Source: CAYGUK01 sp964352985 (GTDB lineage Bacteria; Pseudomonadota; Gammaproteobacteria; JAHCLG01). From it: 21,151 nucleotides of DNA. The stretch is taken from contig CAYGUK010000069.1 of the NCBI GenBank assembly GCA_964352985.1, forward strand, positions 1 through 21,151, in the 5' to 3' direction. Below are positions 7,536-15,049 of this stretch, one piece after another (position 1 is the first letter of the stretch; each line of letters opens with the position of its first letter). Made by a program: the position numbers and the translations under genes. A model generated the notes under the pieces. That model had not been told where the DNA came from, searched no databases, and saw only the letters and a list, made by a program, of their open reading frames with translations.

Positions 7536-7992
7536 AGATTATAGCTCTTTAGAAAAAACGAAAAAAATTAATTAATGTGAATTATACTTACCTTTCTGAA
7601 GAATATTAACATCCCTTTTAAGGGACGGTGGTGAGTCCTTTTCCACTAAAATTACCATTTATGAAAATCAACATATCCTCTCTGGTGGGACATCTGAGAT
7701 TATAATATAAGTTTGCTTGAATAAACGTTCCCATCCTAAAAATACCATTTCAATTTTTTTGTAGTGGATTTGTTTGACGGTAATGTGATTTTAGTATTTT
7801 CTGTCTCAGATTGATTTTTTTAGTTTAACACCCTGAAAATGTTGGTATATTTCGACATATTTTCAATCAAAAGTGCAAAAACCCTAATTTGTTACCGCTA
7901 ATATTTATAATAGTTATCGTGTATAAAAATTAAAAATAATGTATTATTATAAAATTTTCAAGTAATAACCAACTGATAGATGGAGTGTCCTG
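7536..7992. other. 457-bp intergenic region upstream of the lanthipeptide genes
   Basis: No convincing gene on either strand; the longest frames are about 20-26 codons without ribosome sites. It must hold the promoters of the divergent glcG-like gene and of the precursor gene. A TATAAT at 7906-7911 is a possible -10, but no -35 at normal spacing is evident. A short palindrome, TCCCTTTTAAGGGA, is near 7612-7625. Base composition shifts from mixed (7600-7760) to very A/T-rich (7840-7970). Confidence 0.4.
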
Positions 7993-8154
7993 ATGAGTGT
8001 AGAAATTCTTGATTCTCAATGCCAACAACAAGATAGTAAAATTATTCTTGACGTGCTAGGTGACGTTGAAATGCCAATTCTCGAAATCGATGATGTTAGC
8101 GCAGAGGCATGGCCGACCTCGCCATCATGTTGGAGTCGTTGTATCTCTGAATAA
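7993..8154 (+). CDS. putative class II lanthipeptide precursor peptide
   Basis: A 53-residue peptide directly upstream of the LanM gene, with GGAG 7 nt before its ATG. It has the two-part layout of a lanthipeptide precursor. The leader is acidic and helix-prone (about 1-39, including KIILDVLGDVEMPILEIDD), and the short Cys/Ser/Thr-rich end is WPTSPSCWSRCISE (40-53). That end holds T42, S43, S45, S48 and S52 as dehydration candidates and C46 and C50 as ring thiols, enough for two thioether rings. The leader ends in SAEA, an AxA motif as in cinnamycin-type precursors, rather than the GG/GA cut by C39-peptidase LanT transporters. The cleavage site is inferred. C10 lies in the leader. I know no natural product with this core. 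Confidence 0.78.
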   Translation: MSVEILDSQCQQQDSKIILDVLGDVEMPILEIDDVSAEAWPTSPSCWSRCISE

Positions 8155-10999
8155 GGAACAACTTCTTTCTCAATATCAAACTCAATTACTAAAAAAGCCC
8201 AGTAAGGAATCACATTTGCTTATTGGGTTTTTACCTCAATTCGTCGAAATATTTCAATTTTTAGCTAACAAATCTCTCGATGTCATGTCTCTTGAAAATC
8301 TTCAAGATCAAATATTTCAAGATATGATAAGAATATTGAGTCCAATAGTCTTACCTACATTAGTTGTAGAAATGCATTTAAGCAGAAATCAAGGAGTGTT
8401 AAATGCAAATACTAGTGAGAAACGATTTTGTCAATTTGTGGATTTTTTACAAGATGAAAAATTTTTAAATAAGTTATTAGATAAATATCCTATTTTGCAA
8501 CAACTCTTACAACAGCGAAAAACGTATTATCAAGTCATGATGAATGAATTGTTAATACGAATTAATCAAGATAAAAACTCCATATTAAACATGTTTTTTT
8601 CACCTAAAACAAAAACATTTAATATTAATAAAATTCAATTTTCAGGTGATGAGCATAATCAAGGACGTGCTGTCGCGATAATTTATTTTCATAATAAAAA
8701 TAAAATTCTTTATAAACCTCGTTCGCTTGATATTGATTTTACATTTCAACAATTAATTACGTGGTTTAATGAATATGCTTCCCAGCCATTATTAACAATT
8801 AAAATCATTAATAAACAAAATTATGGGTGGTGTGAATTTATTGAATATAAAAATTGTCAAAGCTTAGAAGACATTAAATCCTATTATTTTTGTTTCGGCT
8901 CACTCTTAGCGCTATGTCACTTAGTGCGTGCCCATGATTTACATTATGAAAATGTGATCGCTTGTGGGCAATACCCAGTTATTGTTGATTATGAATGTAT
9001 GTTAAAACCAATTATTGATTCTAATAAAGAACCGATCCCTAATTTTTATATTACTCAAACTGGGCTTTTACCTTCTCGACTTTTCTCAAATAATTTAACT
9101 CTTGGTTTGGAAATTAGTCCTTTAGCGACAAAGACAAAACAAAATGCAATTTATCGTAGTATGGTTTGGCAAAACGCGGGAACTTGTCAAATGAAATTAG
9201 AACGTGTTGAGGGTTATTTACATCCAGAAAAAAATATACCAAAACATAATGGTCAATCAATACCATATCAAAATTATATTACTGAAATTGAACAAGGCTT
9301 TGAACAAAGCTATCATCTTTTACTCAAGCATCAAGATGAATTGTGGGGAGAATATCGGTTATTCTATCAGTTTAAACATGCCAACACCCGCGTATTAATT
9401 AGACCGACAAATGAGTATGGTAAATTATTAGAAGAAAGTTATCATCCGAGTTTATTAAAATCTCTAGATAAACGACTGGCGTATTTTGCTTGGTTGCGTC
9501 ACCGATTTCAACATAAAAAAGATTATAATTCACTTATTGATAGTGAAATAAATGATTTATTACAGGGTGATATTCCGAGCTTTCATGCAAAAATAGAAGA
9601 TAAGATCATTTATAATAGTAATTCGCAAAAACAACATGTGAAAGTTAGTTATTCGGGTTGGGAATTACTTGAGTTTCAACTAAAACATCAACTTTCATTG
9701 CTTGATTTGCAGCAACAAAAAAGATTATTACATTTAACTTTCATGGCTGATAATTATACCCTAAATAAAGCAGAAAATATTAAATTAAAAAACCATCACC
9801 ATTCTATTGCTGAGTTACAATCATCAGCATTAAGTGAAGCTTATCGACAATTATCATTTTTGCAACAAGAAGCTTTTCTCAATAAAACTGAATTTATTTG
9901 GCCGCAAATTAATAAGGTTGGAATGAAAGATAAAGCTATTTTAAAATTCACTAATTATGAACTCTATGATGGGATAGCGGGCATTGCTTTGGTATTTGCC
10001 TATGGCAATGTGATTTTTTCAAATAAACAGTTTTTGACTTTAGCAAAAAAATGTTGCGATCAATTAATCAATCAAATTAACCGTTATTCATTAAAAGCAA
10101 TCACAACAAAAACGGGTGCATTTCAAGGCGTAAGTGGTTTCTTATATTGTTTACTATGTTTATATAAATTGTGGCATGATGATTCACTAAAAAATGCTAT
10201 CTACGATATTCTTGCAATCTTGCCAGAATTAATTAATCAAGATGAAGAAATTGATATTATGTCGGGTAATGCTGGTTGTATTATTGTTTTGATTAATCTG
10301 TATCATCAATTTAACGATAAACAAATTCTTACTTTAATTCAGTCTTGTGTCGATCGCATCTTGTTGCTTTATCCACATCCGAATCAAATGCCAAAGTGTG
10401 GAAAATATTTAAATGATGAAAAACCTTGGCTCGGTTTTTCCCATGGTACTTCTGGTATATTATGGGCATTTGCAAAATGCCGAAAAATTTTACCAGCACA
10501 AGAGAAAATAATTCATTGGATTAATGAAGCCCTGCAATATGAAAAAAAGCATTTTAATGATTCTAAACAAAATTGGCCAAATCATATGACTGAAAAACAA
10601 GATAGTTGGGTTTCTGCTTGGTGTCATGGTGCAGCGGGTATTGGATTAAGTAGAATTGATTTAGCAGAGAGTATTAAACTCAATCAAGTAAAAGATGATA
10701 TCGATATTGCGATTCAAACAACCCTGCGTGAAGGTTTTAATGAAACATTTAATTTGTGCCACGGAAACCTTGGTAATTTAGAATTACTTTTAAATAGTAA
10801 ACAGTCGAAGTATCAAGCGCAATTATCAACAATATTAAGTAATTGTTTAGTTTATTTAAAAAATGATACAGCATGCTCAGATGGTCTTCCACTAGATGCC
10901 TCTCCTGGTTTAATGACTGGACGTGCTGGCATTGCTTATCAATTGTTGCGGTTTTGTTACCCAGATATAATACCGTCGATTCTTTTGCTTAAATCTTAA
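8060..10999 (+). CDS. lanM: class II lanthipeptide synthetase LanM
   Basis: A bifunctional cytosolic enzyme that phosphorylates and eliminates Ser/Thr of the precursor, then adds Cys thiols to make (methyl)lanthionine rings. The coordinates are the whole 979-codon open frame because no start is convincing. GTG 8060 and ATG 8090/8093 lie inside the precursor gene without ribosome sites; TTG 8216 has AAGGA 7 nt before it but would leave a short N-terminus. Numbering from 8060: N-terminal dehydratase (DUF4135-like) with LVVEMHLSRNQG (101-112), KPRS (219-222), HDLHYEN (292-298) and VDYE (309-312), the kinase-like catalytic set. The C-terminal LanC cyclase has YDGIAG (about 636), GFSHGTSG (about 792) and zinc ligands C855 (WCHG), C900 and H901 (CHG). 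All key residues are present, so it looks active. Compared with HalM2, about 35-85 N-terminal residues appear short. No LanT follows; the next gene is convergent. Confidence 0.92.
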   Translation: MTLKCQFSKSMMLAQRHGRPRHHVGVVVSLNKEQLLSQYQTQLLKKPSKESHLLIGFLPQFVEIFQFLANKSLDVMSLENLQDQIFQDMIRILSPIVLPTLVVEMHLSRNQGVLNANTSEKRFCQFVDFLQDEKFLNKLLDKYPILQQLLQQRKTYYQVMMNELLIRINQDKNSILNMFFSPKTKTFNINKIQFSGDEHNQGRAVAIIYFHNKNKILYKPRSLDIDFTFQQLITWFNEYASQPLLTIKIINKQNYGWCEFIEYKNCQSLEDIKSYYFCFGSLLALCHLVRAHDLHYENVIACGQYPVIVDYECMLKPIIDSNKEPIPNFYITQTGLLPSRLFSNNLTLGLEISPLATKTKQNAIYRSMVWQNAGTCQMKLERVEGYLHPEKNIPKHNGQSIPYQNYITEIEQGFEQSYHLLLKHQDELWGEYRLFYQFKHANTRVLIRPTNEYGKLLEESYHPSLLKSLDKRLAYFAWLRHRFQHKKDYNSLIDSEINDLLQGDIPSFHAKIEDKIIYNSNSQKQHVKVSYSGWELLEFQLKHQLSLLDLQQQKRLLHLTFMADNYTLNKAENIKLKNHHHSIAELQSSALSEAYRQLSFLQQEAFLNKTEFIWPQINKVGMKDKAILKFTNYELYDGIAGIALVFAYGNVIFSNKQFLTLAKKCCDQLINQINRYSLKAITTKTGAFQGVSGFLYCLLCLYKLWHDDSLKNAIYDILAILPELINQDEEIDIMSGNAGCIIVLINLYHQFNDKQILTLIQSCVDRILLLYPHPNQMPKCGKYLNDEKPWLGFSHGTSGILWAFAKCRKILPAQEKIIHWINEALQYEKKHFNDSKQNWPNHMTEKQDSWVSAWCHGAAGIGLSRIDLAESIKLNQVKDDIDIAIQTTLREGFNETFNLCHGNLGNLELLLNSKQSKYQAQLSTILSNCLVYLKNDTACSDGLPLDASPGLMTGRAGIAYQLLRFCYPDIIPSILLLKS

Positions 11000-11023
11000 C
11001 GAGTAGATTGCCTTGGTTGTTAT

Positions 11024-11905
11024 TTAAAAGCCTGCTTTTATGTCTGCTTGTCCTTCATGAGTTTGTTTTAATCGTTCTTCTAATATATTTGATAAATCGA
11101 GACAATACGGAATATCGATGTCATCGTTAATAAGTTTCTTAATAAATGAAATATAATAATCAATTATCATTTTATTTGGCAGAGTGATTTGCACATTGCT
11201 AGCAATTTTGTTTATACCACTTAGAAATTGAAGTACGTTAGCTTCAGAATTGGATGATTCCTTTATAATTGCTAATAAATATAAACTTAAAGTAAAATGA
11301 ACATAATACCCGCAACTATTATTTTGTCCTTGAGTATTATAATTATAATAGTTAATAATAATCTTACTGCGTTTAAAGGGTATGTTTTTAAGTTCAGTTT
11401 GCAATCGCAATTTTGCGTTTTCGCGATAAAAACTAGAGAATGTATATTTGGATGAATCGTGAAAAGCTATTTGATAAATTTTTCCATCAAAAATACTTAC
11501 TTCTAATAACACAATATGTGAAGCATTTAACTTAAATGAAGGTATTATTGATGATAAAATGGGTTCGAAGATTTCATAAGGGCAGAGAAACGTGCAAAAT
11601 CCCTTGGGACATTTTTTTGTTATTGCTTGTAATGCTTCTGTAATTAAAAGAGCAGAAGTGGATTTCACATCAGTGATCATTTGTTTTTTGGAAAAATCTG
11701 AAATACAAGCCTTCCCAATAATAACATGAGAATGTTTTAATTTTATTTTGCATAAAAATCCTTTGTCATGATTTAACTGGATTGCAACTCGACCATTATT
11801 TCGATGATGATTTTTCTGTAAAAGATATTGGAATGATTGAAGTAGATGATAATTTAATACTGATGAAGAAAATCGTTGAATTTGATTAATTATTCGTGAA
11901 AACAA
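11024..11905 (-). CDS. putative Ulp1/C48-like cysteine protease, possible effector
   Basis: 293 residues with no signal peptide or membrane helix. The central part shows the order of catalytic residues of clan CE cysteine proteases (Ulp1/SENP, ElaD/SseL and YopJ relatives). H130 lies in SHIVLLEVSIFDGKIYQI, D150 in FHDSS, Q192 in NTQGQNNSCGYYVHFTL, and C198 sits exactly six residues after Q192, as in the Q-x5-C pattern of Ulp1. The CG plus hydrophobic helix after the cysteine also fits. The rest is Lys/Asn/Ile-rich and unrecognised. GAGGA lies 6 nt before the ATG. Its stop is 24 bp from the lanM stop, so the genes converge and are not one operon. In host-associated bacteria such proteins are usually secreted deubiquitinases, deSUMOylases or acetyltransferases. 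A role in lanthipeptide leader removal is a weaker possibility. The assignment rests on motif spacing only. Confidence 0.6.
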   Translation of the reverse strand: MFSRIINQIQRFSSSVLNYHLLQSFQYLLQKNHHRNNGRVAIQLNHDKGFLCKIKLKHSHVIIGKACISDFSKKQMITDVKSTSALLITEALQAITKKCPKGFCTFLCPYEIFEPILSSIIPSFKLNASHIVLLEVSIFDGKIYQIAFHDSSKYTFSSFYRENAKLRLQTELKNIPFKRSKIIINYYNYNTQGQNNSCGYYVHFTLSLYLLAIIKESSNSEANVLQFLSGINKIASNVQITLPNKMIIDYYISFIKKLINDDIDIPYCLDLSNILEERLKQTHEGQADIKAGF

Positions 11906-12037
11906 TGTTTTTCCTCAAATAAACTTATTATAAGTAAATTATATAAAAAAATAAGAGTAAAATAATATCCTTATTTTTCTAAGTGAAAAGTAGTATGAAT
12001 GATTTGAAAAGACCAAATATAGACAAATAAAACAAGA

Positions 12038-12077
12038 TATATCACGCTTAAAAAATTAAAATTTTAAGCGTGATATA
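12038..12077 (-). terminator. strong hairpin, terminator of the bdhA unit
   Basis: Perfect 16-base arms (12038-12053 and 12062-12077, core ATCACGCTTAAAA/TTTTAAGCGTGAT) enclose an 8-nt loop. It begins 17 bp past the bdhA stop. On the minus strand it is followed by the T-rich TATCTTGTTTTATTTG, imperfect as a U-tract but plausible. The rest of the 188-bp gap (11906-12093) is A/T-rich and should contain the promoter of the protease-like gene. Confidence 0.65.
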
Positions 12078-12093
12078 CAAACTATCAATAAAA

Positions 12094-12876
12094 CTACTGC
12101 ATGTGCCATCCATTTGAAACTAATATAGATTGGCCTGTTAATGCATTGGTGGAAAAGGCTGCTAAAAATAATGCTAATTCAGCAACATCATCTGTTGTTG
12201 TAAATTCACCGTTGACCGTTTCGCCAAGCATGATTTTTTTAACGACCTCATCTTCACTTATGCCAAGTGCTTTTGCTTGTTCAGGAATTTGTTTTTCAAC
12301 AAGCGGTGTTTTCACAAAGCCTGGACCAATTAAATTGGCTCTTACATTATATTGTGCGCCTTCTTTAGCAATAGAACGCATTAATCCCATTAAGCCATGT
12401 TTGGCAGCAACATAGGCGCATTTTTTAGGTGATGCTTCTACTGAGTGGACTGAGCCCATAAAAATAATTGAGCCACCACCTGTTTTAGCCATTTGTCTCA
12501 TGCAAGCTTGCGCAGTTAAAAAACCACCCGTTAAATGAATATCGATAACACGTTGCCAATCTTTATAAGAAAAATCTAAAAACGCAGAAATAACTTGAAT
12601 ACCCGCATTACTCATTAGTACATCCACTTTATCGAATTTATCAATAATTGCGTCTACACCATTATCAACTTCTTCTTTATTGGTGACATCCATTTTAATT
12701 GCGAGCGTGTCTTGTTTATGTTTTTGCTTAATTTCATCAGCCGTTTGTGCTGCGGCATCTAAATTAATATCTGCAATAACAACGTTTGCGCCATGTTTAG
12801 CATATACTTCGGCGATTTCGCGTCCAATTCCAGAGGCAGATCCGGTAATTAGAGCAACTTTGTTTTTTAGATTCAT
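12094..12876 (-). CDS. bdhA: 3-hydroxybutyrate dehydrogenase
   Basis: A 260-residue classical short-chain dehydrogenase interconverting D-3-hydroxybutyrate and acetoacetate with NAD. It shows TGSASGIG for the dinucleotide, NAG in SNAGIQ, a catalytic Ser in GSVHS, and Y-x3-K in AYVAAKHG. The stretch SVHSVEASPKKCAYVAAKHG and the C-terminal LVSNGWHMQ are typical of BdhA rather than other SDRs. I start at the second of two adjacent ATGs (12876) because AGGAG is 6 nt before it and only 3 nt before the first. It is the last gene of the patatin-adc-bdhA unit, 77 bp after adc. In Legionella pneumophila a bdhA-patD operon is known and linked to intracellular growth. Here it would handle acetoacetate from leucine or 3-hydroxybutyrate from polyhydroxybutyrate. 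Confidence 0.95.
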   Translation of the reverse strand: MNLKNKVALITGSASGIGREIAEVYAKHGANVVIADINLDAAAQTADEIKQKHKQDTLAIKMDVTNKEEVDNGVDAIIDKFDKVDVLMSNAGIQVISAFLDFSYKDWQRVIDIHLTGGFLTAQACMRQMAKTGGGSIIFMGSVHSVEASPKKCAYVAAKHGLMGLMRSIAKEGAQYNVRANLIGPGFVKTPLVEKQIPEQAKALGISEDEVVKKIMLGETVNGEFTTTDDVAELALFLAAFSTNALTGQSILVSNGWHMQ

Positions 12877-12903
12877 CATATTCTCCTAGCATTAGTTTTC
12901 ATT

Positions 12904-12936
12904 AACAAAAGATAGAATAAAAATCTAACTTTTGTT
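12904..12936. repeat. intercistronic hairpin between adc and bdhA
   Basis: Arms AACAAAAGATAGA (12904-12916) and TCTAACTTTTGTT (12924-12936) match at 12 of 13 positions around a 7-nt loop. It lies between the adc stop and the bdhA ribosome site. No T-run follows on the minus strand, so it reads more like an mRNA stability or attenuation element than a full terminator. Confidence 0.5.
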
Positions 12937-12953
12937 GTTATCAATTAAAAAAA

Positions 12954-13694
12954 TTATCCTAAATAATCAAATTCAACTTCACCGTAAGGAAGTGTTAAGT
13001 CTGTTAAAAGATGAGTTGCACTAATCATTTTTTTAACAGGCAATGCCGCAACTGGTGCGAGTGCGTGTTGAAATAATTCTAATGAACCGGGTGCTGTCCA
13101 GGCGCCTTTTAAATTGACATCAGTGATATAAAATTTCACTAATTCACAAATACGTGGCGTACCATCAACATGGGGAATTAATTTAACGAGAAAGTTGGGT
13201 TCAGCTAAGCTTGCTAAAACTTTACTTTTATCTAATTCGCTATATTTAAATCCCATGGTGGCTTGTGCGATACGTGTGCCACTGTAATCTAAGGTGCAAT
13301 TAATGGTATCAGAATGGATTTCGACTTTTGGGTGGGCTAATTTTTTGGGGAATCCCCAAATTTCGCGACCGCCAGCAATCGGAGAATGATCATCGAGATA
13401 CATGACATGCGTATAGTTGCCAGGTTTACCTTGATATTTAATGGGGATCACTTGACCTGATTCACAATAATTACCAAAACCACTGGAATCTGGCATGCGA
13501 ATAAATTCGTATTTCACAATCGGTTTATCAAATTCTAAAGGTTCTGGAATAAATTGTTTTAACGCGTCTTCATCTGTTTCATAAGTAAAAATGAAAAATT
13601 CGCGATTAACAAATTTATAGGGGCCTCTAGGATAAGCAACACTGCTTATTGGCATGGCAAAAGATGATTTTACATCATTTAAGCTCTTCGGCAT
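12954..13694 (-). CDS. adc: acetoacetate decarboxylase
   Basis: 246 residues, the family's usual length. It decarboxylates acetoacetate to acetone and CO2 through a Schiff base on lysine. The signature GREIWGFPKKLA (109-120) supplies K117 and K118, matching the nucleophilic lysine and its pKa-shifting neighbour (K115/K116) of the Clostridium acetobutylicum enzyme. E78 in YCESG fits the conserved active-site Glu. The start at 13694 has a near-perfect ribosome site, AAGGAGG, 6-8 nt upstream, inside the 3' end of the patatin gene. The overlap of 20 bp with patatin shows tight coupling. With bdhA it offers two competing fates for acetoacetate. Confidence 0.95.
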   Translation of the reverse strand: MPKSLNDVKSSFAMPISSVAYPRGPYKFVNREFFIFTYETDEDALKQFIPEPLEFDKPIVKYEFIRMPDSSGFGNYCESGQVIPIKYQGKPGNYTHVMYLDDHSPIAGGREIWGFPKKLAHPKVEIHSDTINCTLDYSGTRIAQATMGFKYSELDKSKVLASLAEPNFLVKLIPHVDGTPRICELVKFYITDVNLKGAWTAPGSLELFQHALAPVAALPVKKMISATHLLTDLTLPYGEVEFDYLG

Positions 13695-14820
13695 AAGGTT
13701 CCTCCTTATCTTCGGTATAAATTTTAATGCCTTTGGATTTTACAGATTCAATCCAATCGCTACGGTTATCATTAATCATCTGCAAGGTATGTTGATAACC
13801 ATCACTCAAACGACGATCAATTGATAAATCTGAAAATTCATAATCTTTACTATGCAACTCGGTACCCGTTGGTGAACGATAAATTAGATGGGCTATATGA
13901 ATTGCAGAAGTACAACCTAATTCTAGTATTCTTTGGATTTCAGGATCTTTTTTCTGTTCTTCAGTTAATTTATCTTCGATTTTTGCAATTGCCCGTCTTA
14001 AATTGTGACGAGTCATATGAAGACGTGTGTGACGTTGTGAATGACTGGAAAAACGAATGTCTTTCGCTCTTTCTAATACCCCATCCATCGAATGTGGTGT
14101 GACACCCTTTCCACTAAAATTATCAACCATGAAAACGAGTGTATCCACTCTTGGCGTATCATCTAAAATTAAACTTAATGGTGTATTTGAATGAACACCT
14201 CCATCCCAATAATATCGGCCGTTAATTTTTACAGCAGGCATACTGGGTGGTAAGGCGCCACTCGCGATAACGTGTTCGGGCTTGATATGAATTTTTTGAT
14301 TATCAAAATAAATGAGTAATCCTGTTTCAACATCAACAGCACCAAGACTAATTCGAATGAGACCATTATTTAAATAATCAAAATCGATTAATTCATTTAA
14401 CGATTCGTAAAGTGGGGCTGGATCATAAAAACTAATATTATCGGGTGTGTCACTTTGTATAAACCAAGGATTAAAAATTCTTGGTTTAATAAATCCATCT
14501 AAGCCAAACATCATCGAAAGATTTGCGCTTATTTGATTATGAATTTTAGGAAAATGATTTGAATAAAGCCAATGAAAAGGCGATGTGTTAACTGAAATTT
14601 TTTGCCAAAATTGGTGTAACTTATCCCAGCGTTTTTCGGGTGGATTGCCGGCAATAATAGCCGTATTAATTGCGCCGATTGAAATACCACAGATCCAATC
14701 TGGTTGATAATTTTTTTCGAGCAAGGCCTTGTAGGCACCTACTTGAAATGCACCCAATGCACCGCCACCTTGAAAAACATAGGCTATACGTTTATAACCA
14801 TCACGATGATCATTTGACAT
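13675..14820 (-). CDS. patD: patatin-like phospholipase with C-terminal DUF3734
   Basis: 381 residues. The patatin domain shows the oxyanion loop GGGALG (18-23), the nucleophile elbow GISIG with S47, and the second dyad residue D206 in WDGGVHSNTP. Such Ser-Asp dyad enzymes hydrolyse acyl esters of phospholipids; some related proteins act on polyhydroxybutyrate. The C-terminal third (about 270-365, Arg/His-rich helices such as HTRLHMTRHNLRRAIAKIEDKL) matches the DUF3734 extension found beside bdhA-type genes. No signal peptide is seen, so it is cytosolic or exported another way. It is first in the unit with adc and bdhA. The symbol follows the Legionella bdhA-patD operon and is by analogy. GGAGG lies about 12 nt before the ATG, rather far. 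Confidence 0.88.
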   Translation of the reverse strand: MSNDHRDGYKRIAYVFQGGGALGAFQVGAYKALLEKNYQPDWICGISIGAINTAIIAGNPPEKRWDKLHQFWQKISVNTSPFHWLYSNHFPKIHNQISANLSMMFGLDGFIKPRIFNPWFIQSDTPDNISFYDPAPLYESLNELIDFDYLNNGLIRISLGAVDVETGLLIYFDNQKIHIKPEHVIASGALPPSMPAVKINGRYYWDGGVHSNTPLSLILDDTPRVDTLVFMVDNFSGKGVTPHSMDGVLERAKDIRFSSHSQRHTRLHMTRHNLRRAIAKIEDKLTEEQKKDPEIQRILELGCTSAIHIAHLIYRSPTGTELHSKDYEFSDLSIDRRLSDGYQHTLQMINDNRSDWIESVKSKGIKIYTEDKEEPYAEELK

Positions 14821-14849
14821 AGTCGTCTTAAGCCTCCAATTTGAGTTTA

Positions 14850-14935
14850 TTTTATCTGGGATGAGAGCTTTATACTAACGCTAAATATACCCTAGGCCAA
14901 TAGCAACTATCTTAATATTCGTAACCCAGATAAAA
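14850..14935. repeat. distant 11-bp inverted repeat upstream of patD
   Basis: TTTTATCTGGG (14850-14860) and its exact reverse complement CCCAGATAAAA (14925-14935) are separated by 64 bp. The left copy lies about 30 bp upstream of the patD start and the pair brackets the likely promoter. It may be two binding sites for one regulator, or long-range mRNA pairing. The remaining part of the gap is otherwise unremarkable. Confidence 0.4.
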
Positions 14936-14965
14936 GCGCATTGATTGTAATGATAGATTTTAATA

Positions 14966-15000
14966 AAAATAACCGCAGTGATATCACTTGCGGTTATTTT
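14966..15000 (-). terminator. rho-independent terminator of the liu operon
   Basis: AAAATAACCGC (14966-14976) pairs with GCGGTTATTTT (14990-15000), one base is bulged, and the centre AGTGATATCACT is itself palindromic. Read on the minus strand the stem ends in a U-rich ATTTTTATT. It lies 50 bp after the stop of the acyl-CoA synthetase gene and separates the liu unit from the patatin unit. Confidence 0.75.
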
Positions 15001-15049
15001 CAGAAAATTTTTTTCGTAAATAGAGTCCGACATATTATTAAGTAACAAT

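Noticed and set aside
8016..8213. Minus-strand frame of 65 codons over the precursor region
   Set aside because: It is the antisense shadow of lanA and the start of lanM; no ribosome site or family likeness.
11025..11040. TAAAAGC/GCTTTTA hairpin as terminator for lanM
   Set aside because: The loop would be only 2 nt or the stem 5 bp, no T-run follows, and it lies within the coding end of the convergent gene.
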